Origin: Yoonia ponticola
GTDB lineage: Bacteria; Pseudomonadota; Alphaproteobacteria; Rhodobacterales; Rhodobacteraceae
Assembly (NCBI RefSeq): GCF_014199395.1
Contig: NZ_JACIJM010000002.1
Location: forward strand, 124,001 to 188,000
Length of the DNA stretch: 64,000 bases
Reading direction: 5' to 3'
Shown here: in pieces, positions 8,646 to 18,075 of the stretch
Position numbering within the stretch: position 1 is the stretch's first letter
How the letters are laid out: each line of letters begins with the position of its first letter
Position numbers and translations under genes: made by a program
The notes under the pieces: model-generated
What the model saw: the letters and a program-made list of their open reading frames with translations, nothing else
The model's database searches: none
Told to the model about the DNA's origin: nothing

Positions 8646-10531
8646 ACCGCCAAAATCAAGCCGGGTGGATGCCAACAACGGCATCACGCGCAATGCCGAT
8701 CCAGCAGTTGGATCAGCCCTATTTTGATGCAACCGCGCCTATTTCAACGCCCGCCGGATCACGCACCGTTTGGTGGCGTGCGGCGACGTTTTTGCCCGCG
8801 ATTGCAGCAACTGCCGCGTTGATCGCAGCTTTTAGCGACTGGTTCGCTATGGACGGCTTTTCCGCGTTTGAGGGGATCGTGATCGCCTTGATCGCGTTTA
8901 CCTTTTTCTGGATTGCCTTATCGGTGAGCACATCATTCTTGGGTGTCGCGAACTTGCTTTGGGCGCGTCCGCGTGTCGCCCATGATGGCCCCGTTACGCC
9001 GATGAAAGTCGCGTTGCTCGTGCCAGTCTATAACGAAGACACAGCAGACGTATTCGGCAACGCCGCTGCGATGTTGCAGGCGTTGGACGAGCAAAAGCAC
9101 GTCCATAGCTTTGATTTATTTATCCTTTCTGACACGCGCGATGCGGATATCGCAGTCCAAGAAGAACGCGCCTTTGCGGCGCTGCGTTCGCAATTGAACC
9201 TTGGCAGCGATGTTTATTACCGTCGGCGCGTCGAAAATGTGGACCGCAAGGTTGGCAATCTTGCTGACTGGGTTGAAAACTGGGGCGGCGCTTATGAGGC
9301 GATGCTGGTGTTGGACGCCGATAGCTTGATGGCGGGTGAAGCGATCATTGGCCTGACGGATGCGCTGGCGTGCGACCCTTCAGCAGGGTTAATTCAATCG
9401 TTTCCAACGCTGTTTGGTGCGCAATCGCTTTTTGGTCGGGTTCAGCAGTTTTCAAACCGCGTTTACGGTGCCGCTTTGGCCGAAGGTCTGGCGAAATGGA
9501 CCGACCGAGAGGGCAATTATTGGGGACATAACGCGATTATTCGCTCTGCCGCTTTTGCGTCCTGCGCTGGGTTGCCGAAGGTGATGAACCGCAAAGGCAA
9601 CGGGCGATTGATCCTGTCGCATGACTTTATCGAGGCGGGTTTGCTGCGCCGTGCGGGCTGGTCTGTTCGGTTTTTGCCGCGCATTGGCGGGTCTTACGAA
9701 GAGGTCCCAGCGACCCTGATCGACTATGTTTTACGGGACCGGCGTTGGTGTCAGGGCAACCTGCAACACCTTGGTTTGATTGGCTCACGCGGGTTTCATG
9801 CCGTGTCGCGTTTCCATCTGATCAGCGGTGCAATGGGCTATTTGATGTCGCCTGCGTGGTTTGCGTTGCTGCTGGTTTGGGCCTTGGTCGGCGACGGCGA
9901 TCAAACCAACGCAATTCGCTATTTTTCCGGCTACGATCCGCAAGTTAACTGGCCTGCCATGACGGCTGGAAATTCACTGGCGATCCTTGCGTTTATGTAC
10001 GGGATGTTGCTTGCGCCAAAGTTAATGAGCGCCGCCGCCGCGAGCCGTTCCGGTCTGAATATGCGCGATATGGGCGGCGCGTTTCAGTTCGTTGGATCGT
10101 TGATCGCCGAGATTTTGCTGTCGATTCTGTATGCGCCGATCATGATGGTTCAGCAGACGATTGCCGTGATCCGCACGGTCGTCGGCTATCAGGAAACCTG
10201 GACGCCGCAACAGCGTCGCGGTGGGCGCTATAGCTTTGGCGTGATGCTGAAGTTTCATGCCGTCGAGACGCTGATGGGTGCAACGATCATCGCTGGCATG
10301 ACCCAAGGTCTAGTTAGTTTTTGGCTCATGCCGATTGCGATTAGCTTGATCGGTGCGGTTCCGCTGTCTGCGCTGAGCGGTGTGAACCTAGGCGCAAAAG
10401 GCTGGTCGGGCCGTCAAATGGGCACGCCTGAACACCTGAACGCGCCTCGGATTATTCGCATGGCAATGGCTGAACGCGAGCGGTTTGCGGCTGTGCTGGC
10501 AACCCCCGACAAGGGCATTGCCGCGCAGTAA
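8633..10531 (+). CDS. opgH: OpgH, glucan glucosyltransferase (GT2)
   Basis: A membrane glucosyltransferase of about 632 residues that polymerises the glucan backbone from UDP-glucose. It has two N-terminal membrane helices (about residues 45-65 and 75-100), then a cytoplasmic GT2 domain with VPVYNED, a DADS metal site, SHDFIEAG and the RRWCQGN motif, then a cluster of C-terminal membrane helices. It is shorter than the enterobacterial protein of about 850 residues, as expected for alphaproteobacteria. The start is ambiguous: ATG 8633 and ATG 8621 are both in frame inside the 3' end of opgG; the GAGG at 8616-8619 is too close to 8621 and somewhat far from 8633. Third gene of opgCGH. Confidence 0.9.
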   Translation: MDDLDRQNQAGWMPTTASRAMPIQQLDQPYFDATAPISTPAGSRTVWWRAATFLPAIAATAALIAAFSDWFAMDGFSAFEGIVIALIAFTFFWIALSVSTSFLGVANLLWARPRVAHDGPVTPMKVALLVPVYNEDTADVFGNAAAMLQALDEQKHVHSFDLFILSDTRDADIAVQEERAFAALRSQLNLGSDVYYRRRVENVDRKVGNLADWVENWGGAYEAMLVLDADSLMAGEAIIGLTDALACDPSAGLIQSFPTLFGAQSLFGRVQQFSNRVYGAALAEGLAKWTDREGNYWGHNAIIRSAAFASCAGLPKVMNRKGNGRLILSHDFIEAGLLRRAGWSVRFLPRIGGSYEEVPATLIDYVLRDRRWCQGNLQHLGLIGSRGFHAVSRFHLISGAMGYLMSPAWFALLLVWALVGDGDQTNAIRYFSGYDPQVNWPAMTAGNSLAILAFMYGMLLAPKLMSAAAASRSGLNMRDMGGAFQFVGSLIAEILLSILYAPIMMVQQTIAVIRTVVGYQETWTPQQRRGGRYSFGVMLKFHAVETLMGATIIAGMTQGLVSFWLMPIAISLIGAVPLSALSGVNLGAKGWSGRQMGTPEHLNAPRIIRMAMAERERFAAVLATPDKGIAAQ

Positions 10532-10533
10532 GG

Positions 10534-11370
10534 TTAATCTGGTAGCGCTTCAAACCAGTCAAACATGTAAGTTGACCACCCCTGCGGGATTCCGTGTCCG
10601 CCGGGGTGCAGGACGAATTCAAGCGCGGTTCCGGCATCGCATTCCTCCCATGTCCGGACCCAGAAATCACCTGATGTGTCAAAGCTATCGGCCCGCAATC
10701 CGTCGCATCCGTTTTCGGCCCGCCACAGGCCCATTGCGTGCCAGACATCGCCTTGCAGGATCGATCCGCCGCCTAATGGGCGCCCTTCGAGAGGGACGGT
10801 TTTGTCTTTCCAGCCGTGCGTGTGCAACAGCCGAACCGGACCTGCGCAGTCGGTCGGGTGCGGTCGCCAAAAGCTGCCACCGACGGGTGCATATGCCGCG
10901 AATGCTGTGGGGTCCTGGCACGCGATGTAGCTGGCGGTTGATCCGCCAATCGAGAACCCACCAAGAATAATGTTGTCACGGTCGATGCCAAAACGGGCGG
11001 CGACGTCATCGGCGATTTGTCGGAAAAACGCCATTTCGTCGCGTTGCTGCGGGCGGTCAGGGTGGAACGACCAACTGGTTCCCGAGCGGCCATTTTCGCG
11101 TTCCAATCCGTTCGGCCCGATGACGGCGTATCCGCGTGCATTTGCGTTGTCTGCCATGCTGCCCGAACGGGTCGATCCGTTGCCCGAACCGCCTGCCCCA
11201 TGCAGGAACATTAAGGCCGGAATATCCCCGTCCGCCCCGTCGGGTAGTGCAATGTGATAGGTGCCAAGCGGGACCTCGCAGGGCTCTGGATCGGGTCCGC
11301 ATCCGGCCTGTGCAGCCGTTCCGATGAGTGTCGCACAGAGCGTGGCGATGATTTTAGGTATCTTTGACAA
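10534..11370 (-). CDS. Exported PHB-depolymerase-like (LpqC-type) esterase
   Basis: A 278-residue alpha/beta hydrolase with a Sec signal peptide (about residues 1-22, cleaved after AAQA). The nucleophile is Ser140 in GGFSIGGS, the oxyanion region is LHGAGGSGNG near residue 57, and a C-terminal HPGGHGIPQGW supplies the histidine. This is the pattern of the polyhydroxybutyrate depolymerase/LpqC esterase family, whose members are often feruloyl or acetyl esterases rather than true PHB depolymerases. It overlaps the rhodanese gene upstream by 17 bp, so the two are one operon. It converges on opgH with only two bases between the stop codons. Confidence 0.8.
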   Translation of the reverse strand: MSKIPKIIATLCATLIGTAAQAGCGPDPEPCEVPLGTYHIALPDGADGDIPALMFLHGAGGSGNGSTRSGSMADNANARGYAVIGPNGLERENGRSGTSWSFHPDRPQQRDEMAFFRQIADDVAARFGIDRDNIILGGFSIGGSTASYIACQDPTAFAAYAPVGGSFWRPHPTDCAGPVRLLHTHGWKDKTVPLEGRPLGGGSILQGDVWHAMGLWRAENGCDGLRADSFDTSGDFWVRTWEECDAGTALEFVLHPGGHGIPQGWSTYMFDWFEALPD

Positions 11371-11815
11371 GTGGTAGTCCTCTCGCGATCCAGCCCGGCC
11401 CTGCGGCAGAGCCTAACATCCCTTCGGGGACGTCGATAATGTTGGTGAAGCCGTATGTTATCAATTGATTAGCGACGCGCGCAGACCGCACACCGCGTGC
11501 GCAAATCAAGGCGATGGGCGCGGTCAGATCACCATCTGCAGCCTGTTGAACGCGCTTTGAAAAGTCATCGGCACGCAGATCAATCCGGTGCGCGCCCTCA
11601 CCAGTACCTGTCGCGGCCCATTCGTCTGCTCGGCGTATATCGATCAGGGTAATTTTGCCAGAAGCCGCCATTGCATGGGCTTCGGTTGCGGTCAGAATTC
11701 CGCCTGAGAAGCTTTCTGTCAGGGCGGAATAGAAGGTGTTTTTGCCGCCGACGACGGCAAATCCTGCAGCGATTACAACAATGGCTCCCGCCCCAACAAA
11801 CGCGCGTCGGTTCAT
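11354..11815 (-). CDS. Rhodanese-domain protein, membrane-anchored or exported
   Basis: A 153-residue protein with an N-terminal hydrophobic helix (about residues 8-23) and one rhodanese domain. The candidate catalytic residue is Cys105 in ICARGVRSARV, followed by the small active-site loop of a rhodanese. Single-domain rhodaneses carry persulfide sulfur; periplasmic placement is inferred from the leader helix. The reading frame overlaps the esterase gene downstream by 17 bp, implying translational coupling, although no functional link between the two is obvious. Confidence 0.8.
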   Translation of the reverse strand: MNRRAFVGAGAIVVIAAGFAVVGGKNTFYSALTESFSGGILTATEAHAMAASGKITLIDIRRADEWAATGTGEGAHRIDLRADDFSKRVQQAADGDLTAPIALICARGVRSARVANQLITYGFTNIIDVPEGMLGSAAGPGWIARGLPLVKDT

Positions 11816-11917
11816 GTGGGGACAGCGGATTTCGCAATGATCTGATCGCGCATTTGGGTGCTCCGGCAGGCTGTGCGGTTGGTTCAGTCTACCGCAAGTC
11901 AGGGGCGCAAAGGCAAG

Positions 11918-12508
11918 TCACATCAGAGTGACACCGGCTTTTTTCATCTCTGCCTTAGCCGCGTCGAGCGACCCGTCAAAATCAATTGCACGGCAGAGGG
12001 TGGTGTTCACGGCCACCCTGTACCCGAGCTGCGCTGCGTCAATCGCTGAAAAATTCACACAAAAATCTGTGGCAAGACCCACCATCACAAGGTCGGTGAT
12101 GCCGCGCGTTTGGAGATATCCATGCAGGCCTGTCGGCGTTTTGTGATCGTTTTCGAAGAACGCAGAGTAGCTGTCGATCGCGGGGTTATACCCCTTGCGA
12201 ATGATCATATCGGCCGCGTCGGTGTTCAGGTCACTGTGAAAGGCGGCACCAGATGTGCCTTGGATGCAATGGTCAGGCCACAACACTTGGGGGCCGTAGG
12301 GCATTTCCATCATGCTCATGGGTGCTGCGTCGTGCGTCGATGCAAACGACGAATGTCCGGCGGGGTGCCAGTCTTGCGTTAGAATTACCGCGTCGAAACC
12401 CGTCATCAGCGCGTTGATCCCCGGCACGATCAAATCGCCTTCGGTGACGGCAAGGGCACCACCCGGGCAAAAGTCATTTTGGACGTCGATTACGATGAGG
12501 GCTTGCAT
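11918..12508 (-). CDS. pncA: Nicotinamidase
   Basis: A 196-residue isochorismatase-fold amidase that converts nicotinamide to nicotinate for NAD salvage. The catalytic triad is visible as Asp8 (VIDVQNDF), Lys105 (RKGYNP) and Cys150 (ATDFCV); the metal site is Asp46, His48 and His80 (QDWHP, WPDH). The ATG at 12508 is preceded by AAGGATTC; an in-frame start 60 bp further upstream would add a non-homologous extension. It is divergent from the Hsp70-like gene with a 160-bp spacer. Confidence 0.93.
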   Translation of the reverse strand: MQALIVIDVQNDFCPGGALAVTEGDLIVPGINALMTGFDAVILTQDWHPAGHSSFASTHDAAPMSMMEMPYGPQVLWPDHCIQGTSGAAFHSDLNTDAADMIIRKGYNPAIDSYSAFFENDHKTPTGLHGYLQTRGITDLVMVGLATDFCVNFSAIDAAQLGYRVAVNTTLCRAIDFDGSLDAAKAEMKKAGVTLM

Positions 12509-12668
12509 GGTGAATCCTTTGTTAATCACGGCGAATTTGCCCCATCTCTCGGCGGAAGTCACCCACATCAGCCGACTGTTGCCGATGAATTTTACTCTAA
12601 CGTGGGGACAGGGCTTGGCAGGCTGGTCAGTTTAAACTATCGCCGCGTTTTTACATTTGGAGAACGTG

Positions 12669-13919
12669 ATGTTTCCGCAAACGCTAGGCATTGATTTCGG
12701 AACATCTAACACCGCTGCGGGCGTTATGGCGGGCGATCGGCCCTATCTGATCGAAGTCGAAGCCGGAAAAACCACGCTGCCCACGTCCGTATTTTTCGAC
12801 ACGCAACGCAAGGTCACGACCTATGGATCCGCCGCGAATGCCGCGTTGATCGAAGGTCGCGAGGGGCGTTTCATGCGTGCGCTCAAGTCGGTTTTAGGCA
12901 CGCCATTGATGCGCGAAAGGCGGCAAGTTGCCTATGAAACGTTAACCTTAATCGAAGTCGTCGCGCGTTTTTTGCAAACAATCCGCGAACGCGCCGAAGC
13001 TGCTACGGGTCTGACGTTAAAACATGCCGTGTCTGGCCGTCCGGTGCTGTTCCACTCTTCGGACCCCGCGCGAAACGAACAGGCATTGGTCGATCTACGC
13101 GAGGCTTATGGCATCGCCGGCTTCGACAGCGTCGAGTTCTTGTTTGAGCCTGAGGCCGCAGCGCTCGCGACTGGCACGATGACGGGCCTCGGTTTGATTG
13201 TTGATATCGGCGGCGGCACCTCGGATTTTTCGGTCTTTACCCGCGATGGTGCTGCGACGCAGATTATTGCATCACATGGCGTTCGCCTTGGCGGTACTGA
13301 TTTTGATAAATCGATCAGCCTCGCACGGGTCATGCCGTTGCTGGGTCGTGGTGCTGAAATTCGCAATGACATGGGGGCTGGCACTTATCTCGCGCCCAAT
13401 GCGATCTTTAATGATCTGGCGAGTTGGGAGAAAATTCCGTTTCAATACAATGCTGAAACCCGCAAGATGGCCACTATTTTTTCGAAACAAGGTATCGATA
13501 AAGCGCTTTTTAACCGTCTGTATGACACGCTTGATCTTGAGTTGGGGCATGACATCGCCTTTGCGGTTGAGCGTGGCAAGATCATGGTAAACAAACCCGA
13601 TGCGCCAGACGCCGCGATTGATCTCTCGGTGTTGGAGCCAAAGCTACGTGCGCCCATTTCGCCGACGATGCTGCAAGACACGCTGTCCGATCACGGCGCA
13701 ACTATCCGACAATGCGCGAAAGAGACGATTGATCGGGCGGGGATTGAGACAGACAAAATCGGCACTGTGGTTTTTGTTGGTGGCTCTAGCTTGATGCATG
13801 TCGTTCGCGATGAAATGCGGAACTTGTTCCCGAATGCAAAACTGGTGGATTCCGAAGCCTTCACAGCAGTGGCAAGTGGCCTTGCCATGGCCGCGCATGC
13901 CGCAGATCAGCGGCGCTAA
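12669..13919 (+). CDS. Hsp70-like (YegD-type) ATPase without substrate-binding domain
   Basis: A 416-residue actin-fold ATPase. The phosphate 1 motif LGIDFGTSNTA lies at residues 6-16, the phosphate 2 motif VDIGGGTSDFSV near 178-189 and the adenosine motif VVFVGGSSLM near 370. The peptide-binding and lid domains of DnaK are absent, as in E. coli YegD, so it is a nucleotide-binding-domain-only Hsp70 relative of unknown client. The ATG at 12669 has GGAGAA seven bases upstream; a TTG at 12657 is less likely. It appears to be monocistronic. Confidence 0.85.
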   Translation: MFPQTLGIDFGTSNTAAGVMAGDRPYLIEVEAGKTTLPTSVFFDTQRKVTTYGSAANAALIEGREGRFMRALKSVLGTPLMRERRQVAYETLTLIEVVARFLQTIRERAEAATGLTLKHAVSGRPVLFHSSDPARNEQALVDLREAYGIAGFDSVEFLFEPEAAALATGTMTGLGLIVDIGGGTSDFSVFTRDGAATQIIASHGVRLGGTDFDKSISLARVMPLLGRGAEIRNDMGAGTYLAPNAIFNDLASWEKIPFQYNAETRKMATIFSKQGIDKALFNRLYDTLDLELGHDIAFAVERGKIMVNKPDAPDAAIDLSVLEPKLRAPISPTMLQDTLSDHGATIRQCAKETIDRAGIETDKIGTVVFVGGSSLMHVVRDEMRNLFPNAKLVDSEAFTAVASGLAMAAHAADQRR

Positions 13920-14001
13920 ACGGCGTTAACCATCCTCACGAATTTGGCGGTTTCGATTGGCTGGGCTTGCCCATTTCGCATGACAGGCGTAATTCAAAGA
14001 C

Positions 14002-14907
14002 ATGTATATTGTCGCTGCTCTTTATCACTTCACCCGCTTTGCTGACCCTGCTGCATTGCGCGAACCGCTTTTGGAATTGTGCCGTCATCACGGGATTGGC
14101 GGGACTTTGCTGCTTGCCCATGAGGGTGTGAACGGTACAATTGCTGGTAGCCGGAACGGCATCGACGCCGTACTTGCGCATTTGCGCGCGCTTCCGGGCT
14201 GTTCGGATTTGGAACACAAGGAAAGCCTGTCTGACACGCCGCCCTTCAACCGCATGAAAGTGCGCTTGAAACGCGAGATCGTGACGATGGGCCAACCTGA
14301 CGTCGATCCGCTGGCGGGCACTGGTCATTATGTTGATGCCGCCGAATGGAACGCATTAATTACGTCACCCGATGTGGCCGTGATCGACACCCGCAACGAT
14401 TACGAAGTGGGTATTGGGACGTTCGAAGGCGCGATTGACCCTGAGACCAAAAGCTTTGGTGAGTTCCCCGCATGGTGGGAAGCGAACAAAGATAGGTTTC
14501 ATAACAAACGCATAGCGATGTTTTGCACCGGAGGCATTCGCTGCGAAAAGTCGACAAACTATTTAATCGGCCAAGGCGTTGAAGACGTTTACCACCTGAA
14601 AGGCGGTATTTTAAAGTATCTCGAAGAGGTCCCAGAAGAAGAAAGCACTTGGGATGGCGAGTGTTTTGTTTTTGATGCGCGGGTTAGCGTTGGTCATGGC
14701 CTCGCAGAGGGTCCGCATCTGCTGTGCTACGCATGCCGACGTCCTATTCTGCCCGAAGATCGTGACCGCCCCGAGTTTGAAGAAGGTGTTTCGTGCCACC
14801 AATGTGTGGATGAAAAAACGGAAGACGACAAAATACGCTTTCGGGAACGTCAAAAACAGGTCGCTTTGGCACGTGCGCGCGGCGAGAAACATATGGGTAG
14901 TTTGTAA
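14002..14907 (+). CDS. trhO: TrhO, tRNA uridine-34 hydroxylase
   Basis: A 301-residue protein of the YceA/TrhO family, which makes 5-hydroxyuridine at the tRNA wobble position using oxygen. It has the N-terminal ferredoxin-like region with LLAHEGVNGTIAG, a central rhodanese domain with the active Cys175 in MFCTGGIRCEKS, and a C-terminal cysteine-rich tail (CYACRRP and CHQC, about residues 247-274). The next gene starts 6 bp after its stop and is probably co-transcribed. Confidence 0.92.
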   Translation: MYIVAALYHFTRFADPAALREPLLELCRHHGIGGTLLLAHEGVNGTIAGSRNGIDAVLAHLRALPGCSDLEHKESLSDTPPFNRMKVRLKREIVTMGQPDVDPLAGTGHYVDAAEWNALITSPDVAVIDTRNDYEVGIGTFEGAIDPETKSFGEFPAWWEANKDRFHNKRIAMFCTGGIRCEKSTNYLIGQGVEDVYHLKGGILKYLEEVPEEESTWDGECFVFDARVSVGHGLAEGPHLLCYACRRPILPEDRDRPEFEEGVSCHQCVDEKTEDDKIRFRERQKQVALARARGEKHMGSL

Positions 14908-14913
14908 AACGCG

Positions 14914-15963
14914 ATGCAGTGGGCCGAACAAAAATATGTGGTGCTTGCGTTAACAATCGGTTTGGTTTTCGGGGGGCTCGGCCAGCTTTCTGGGTTGCCG
15001 CTGCCTTGGATGCTTGGTCCGATGATCGGGAATACCATCGCGGCGCTGCTCGGTGTTCCCGTCAGAGGACCGGACAAGTTGAGACCGCTGGTGATGCCCG
15101 TTATCGGTGTCATGTTGGGGTCTTCGGTTACGGTTGCGTTATTTTCGCAACTTGGTGACTGGGTCCTGACCCTGATCCTGCTTCCGATCTTTCTCGTTGC
15201 AGCTACTGGTATTTCCTTTCTCGTCTACAGCCGCATCGGTAAATACGACGCTGTAACTGCGTTCTATTCCGCGATGCCCGGTGGATTGAACGAAATGCTC
15301 ATGATGGGTGCTGCTGCGGGCGGTGATGAAAAACGCATTGCATTGGCACATGCAGCGCGCGTTCTTATTGTCATTTTTTTCGTCGTATTGTTCTACTGGC
15401 TTGCATTGGGGGTCACGAGCATCGGTTCAGCTGGCTGGATTGGCATTAGTGAGTTAACTTACTTAGACTACGCAATATTTGGTTTTTGTATGATCGTCGG
15501 GGCATGGCTGGGCCAATTATTGAACTTTCCAGCTGCACCAATTTTCGGTCCGATGCTACTCAGCGCCGCAGCGCATTTGATCGGCTGGGTGTCAATTGCA
15601 CCGCCCACCGTATTTATTATCGTAGCACAACTCGTCATTGGTACTGTCATCGGATCACGATTTGTTGGCGTTTCTCCCGTCGCCGTCGCAAAAGATTTAG
15701 CCCTCGCGGTGGTTTCTGCGACCAGCATGCTATTGATCTCTATTGTCTTTGCGGAAATGATCGTTTGGACGACCGGCATGGGTATGAGCCAAGCCTTTCT
15801 TGCGTACTCACCTGGCGGGTTAACTGAAATGACACTTCTTACGTTAGCTATGAACCAAGACGTAACCTACGTCTCGGTCATGCACTTGTTTCGTATTACG
15901 ATCGTGATCGCCATCGCCCCTATTGTTTTCGAACGCGTCGTGAAGCGTCGCCCACAGCGTTAA
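14914..15963 (+). CDS. AbrB-family membrane protein (AbrB duplication, PF05145 type)
   Basis: A 349-residue polytopic membrane protein with two similar halves, each containing GLPLPWMLGPM-like or APIFGPMLLSAA segments typical of the family once called ammonia monooxygenase/AbrB regulators. About ten membrane helices are visible. It is more likely a transporter than a DNA-binding regulator; substrate is unknown. It starts 6 bp after trhO and its stop overlaps the flgI stop by four bases on the opposite strand. Confidence 0.8.
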   Translation: MQWAEQKYVVLALTIGLVFGGLGQLSGLPLPWMLGPMIGNTIAALLGVPVRGPDKLRPLVMPVIGVMLGSSVTVALFSQLGDWVLTLILLPIFLVAATGISFLVYSRIGKYDAVTAFYSAMPGGLNEMLMMGAAAGGDEKRIALAHAARVLIVIFFVVLFYWLALGVTSIGSAGWIGISELTYLDYAIFGFCMIVGAWLGQLLNFPAAPIFGPMLLSAAAHLIGWVSIAPPTVFIIVAQLVIGTVIGSRFVGVSPVAVAKDLALAVVSATSMLLISIVFAEMIVWTTGMGMSQAFLAYSPGGLTEMTLLTLAMNQDVTYVSVMHLFRITIVIAIAPIVFERVVKRRPQR

Positions 15964-17069
15964 CGAACAATGAATTCGGCGTGAAGCGCACCACTTGCTT
16001 TAATGCTTTTCAAAATATCGATCATATCACGTGGCGCAACGCCAAGTGCGTTTAAGCCAGCGACGACTTCACTTAGCGACGTGCCTTCGCGAATTTCCGC
16101 GAGCCCAATTCCCGGCTCCTCTTCGATCCCAGCGTTTGTTCTGGGCACGACAACAGTCTCACCCGGTGAAAACGGGTTTGGTTGGGATATCAAAGGGGCC
16201 TCTTCAATGCGCAGGGTCAATCCGCCTTGACTGACCGCCACGCGGCTGATGCGAACGTCATCCCCCATCACGATGGTACCCGAGCGTTGGTCCACGACGA
16301 CCCGAGCCCTGCGCTCTGGTTCGACCAAAACGTTTTCAATTTGACCCAAGGCATGTGCCGGTGATCGCGCCTGTGTACCGACGATATCAATTTGAACGGT
16401 CCCCGCATCAAGCATCAAAGCAACAGATCGACCGAACGTCGCGTTTATGGCCTGCTCGATCCGCGCCGCAGTCGTAAAATCCGGTGTGCGAAGCGCAAGT
16501 CGAAGGGACGTTAACCCCGCAAAATCAAAGTCAACTTCGCGTTCAATTATCGCCCCCGAAGGCACGACACCGGCAGTTGGAACCCCCTGAGTGACCCGAG
16601 CACCTTGACCTTCAGCCGTTACCCCACCCGCGATGATCGTTCCTTGTGCTACGGCATAAATCTCACCGTCGGCGGCATTGAGCGGCGTCATAATCAATGT
16701 CCCGCCCAGCAGGCTGGTCGCATCGCCGATTGCGGAAACGGTCACGTCCATGGGACTACCCGCGCGCGCAAAAGGTGGCAGACTCGCGGTTACCAGAACG
16801 GCTGCGACATTCTTGGGGCGAAACTCTTCGCCAGTGACATTCACGCCTAAACGTTCGAGAATATTTGTCATAATATCCTCGGTAAATGGTGCATTTCGCA
16901 ATCCGTCGCCGGTAGCATTTAGTCCGACAACTAAACCGTAGCCCAAAAGGTCGTTTGACCTCACGCCATCAAATTCCACGAGATCCTTCAACCGAATAGG
17001 TGTTGCGAAGACTACAGCTGGAATGAGGCAACATAAAACGCAAGCTAAAAGCTGTTTTATTGTATTCAA
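15960..17069 (-). CDS. flgI: FlgI, flagellar P-ring protein
   Basis: A 369-residue periplasmic protein that forms the P-ring bushing around the flagellar rod. It has a signal peptide of about 22 residues ending VVFA, then the family start RLKDLVEFDGVRSNDLLGYGLVVGL, given here only as residues about 26-50. The start codon appears to be TTG at 17069: no ATG lies nearby in frame, GGGG stands 8 bases upstream, and the TTG overlaps the flgL TGA. Last gene of the minus-strand flagellar operon; its end overlaps the convergent AbrB gene by 4 bp. Confidence 0.93.
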   Translation of the reverse strand: MNTIKQLLACVLCCLIPAVVFATPIRLKDLVEFDGVRSNDLLGYGLVVGLNATGDGLRNAPFTEDIMTNILERLGVNVTGEEFRPKNVAAVLVTASLPPFARAGSPMDVTVSAIGDATSLLGGTLIMTPLNAADGEIYAVAQGTIIAGGVTAEGQGARVTQGVPTAGVVPSGAIIEREVDFDFAGLTSLRLALRTPDFTTAARIEQAINATFGRSVALMLDAGTVQIDIVGTQARSPAHALGQIENVLVEPERRARVVVDQRSGTIVMGDDVRISRVAVSQGGLTLRIEEAPLISQPNPFSPGETVVVPRTNAGIEEEPGIGLAEIREGTSLSEVVAGLNALGVAPRDMIDILKSIKASGALHAEFIVR

Positions 17070-18073
17070 CGCAAATACCCCACAAGACTCAGTTGAGAAA
17101 GTCGGGCTGTCAAAGTGTAATGAGTTTCGAGCTGCAATTGCACGGCTTGAAGTTCTGAAGCAGTTTCAAACGGATCCGCTTGAATTATCAGGTTCCGAGC
17201 CATGCTTAACGCTGAAGCCTCAGCGCTTTGTGAAACCGCGAACCGCTCTGTTTCGCTTTCGGCGGTGCCGACCCGTGCCTGAATCTGCGTCACGTCAGTC
17301 GCCGCTGCTTGTAGCATGATGCCGCCTTCGAAGAGTAAATCGGTCTGTGTACCCTTGTCTAATCCAGTCAAGTTTTGCGAAAGCGCCGCGACGACTGCCC
17401 CCTTTAAAACGGCGCGAATGCCAGGATCATCGGCACGCGCATCAAGCGAAATTTTTATCCCCGCATCCAAGCGGCGTTCAGCGTGGTCGCCAGTGTCGCC
17501 AGTATATCCTAGCATCGCGTAGCCGCCTGCAGGGTCCTCGAACCAAGTTTCGACAGTTGCAATTATTGTCGCTTTGTCAGTGGCCCCCCCGATTTGTGCA
17601 GCAATATCAGCCAACATAGCGTCCGCTGAAATGACGGGCGTCTGGTCGACAGCAGTGCCAGAAAACAGGCTTTCATCACCCAGTCGCGTGTTGAGTGTGC
17701 TGATTAGGCCGTCCAGCCTCGCGCGAGCGTCATCTCCAGCCTGTTGCACTTGAAAATCGGGACTTTCGGCGTTGATCGGTATGAGCTGTTCAGCCAGTGC
17801 GCCCCGTTGTGCATCGAAATTAGTTAATGCTGTTTGCATGGTTGAAAGCGTGAGTTGCGTTTCTTTCGCCACAAAGGACAGCGATTCTAGAATTTTCAGG
17901 CGGTTATCAATAAAGCTAAAGCGCGCTGTATCGCCGCCAGTTGCTTTGACCTTATCGGTTTTTTCGCCGCTGCTTAATTCTGTCACAAGCGTATTAAGTG
18001 TTGTTTTTAATGCAACGTTTTGGCGGTTCAGTTGAAACTGCCGTACGCTGTCGCCGAGAGAAGAGAAATTCAT
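17066..18073 (-). CDS. flgL: FlgL, hook-filament junction protein (HAP3)
   Basis: A 335-residue flagellin-like protein with helical N and C termini and a variable middle, as expected of FlgL of alphaproteobacteria. The N-terminal segment (LNTLVTELSSGEK) and the C-terminal helix ending LSQLSLVGYLR are the conserved D0/D1 regions. The ATG at 18073 has GGAG eight bases upstream and sits just past the flgK stop; a TTG at 18079 is in frame but less likely. It overlaps flgI by 4 bp. Its position after flgK distinguishes it from a filament flagellin. Confidence 0.88.
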   Translation of the reverse strand: MNFSSLGDSVRQFQLNRQNVALKTTLNTLVTELSSGEKTDKVKATGGDTARFSFIDNRLKILESLSFVAKETQLTLSTMQTALTNFDAQRGALAEQLIPINAESPDFQVQQAGDDARARLDGLISTLNTRLGDESLFSGTAVDQTPVISADAMLADIAAQIGGATDKATIIATVETWFEDPAGGYAMLGYTGDTGDHAERRLDAGIKISLDARADDPGIRAVLKGAVVAALSQNLTGLDKGTQTDLLFEGGIMLQAAATDVTQIQARVGTAESETERFAVSQSAEASALSMARNLIIQADPFETASELQAVQLQLETHYTLTARLSQLSLVGYLR

Positions 18074-18075
18074 AT

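Noticed and set aside
13926-13933. TTAACCAT, a possible CtrA half-site, before trhO
   Set aside because: A single 8-bp half-site is expected by chance, and other copies lie inside genes; no second half-site is adjacent.
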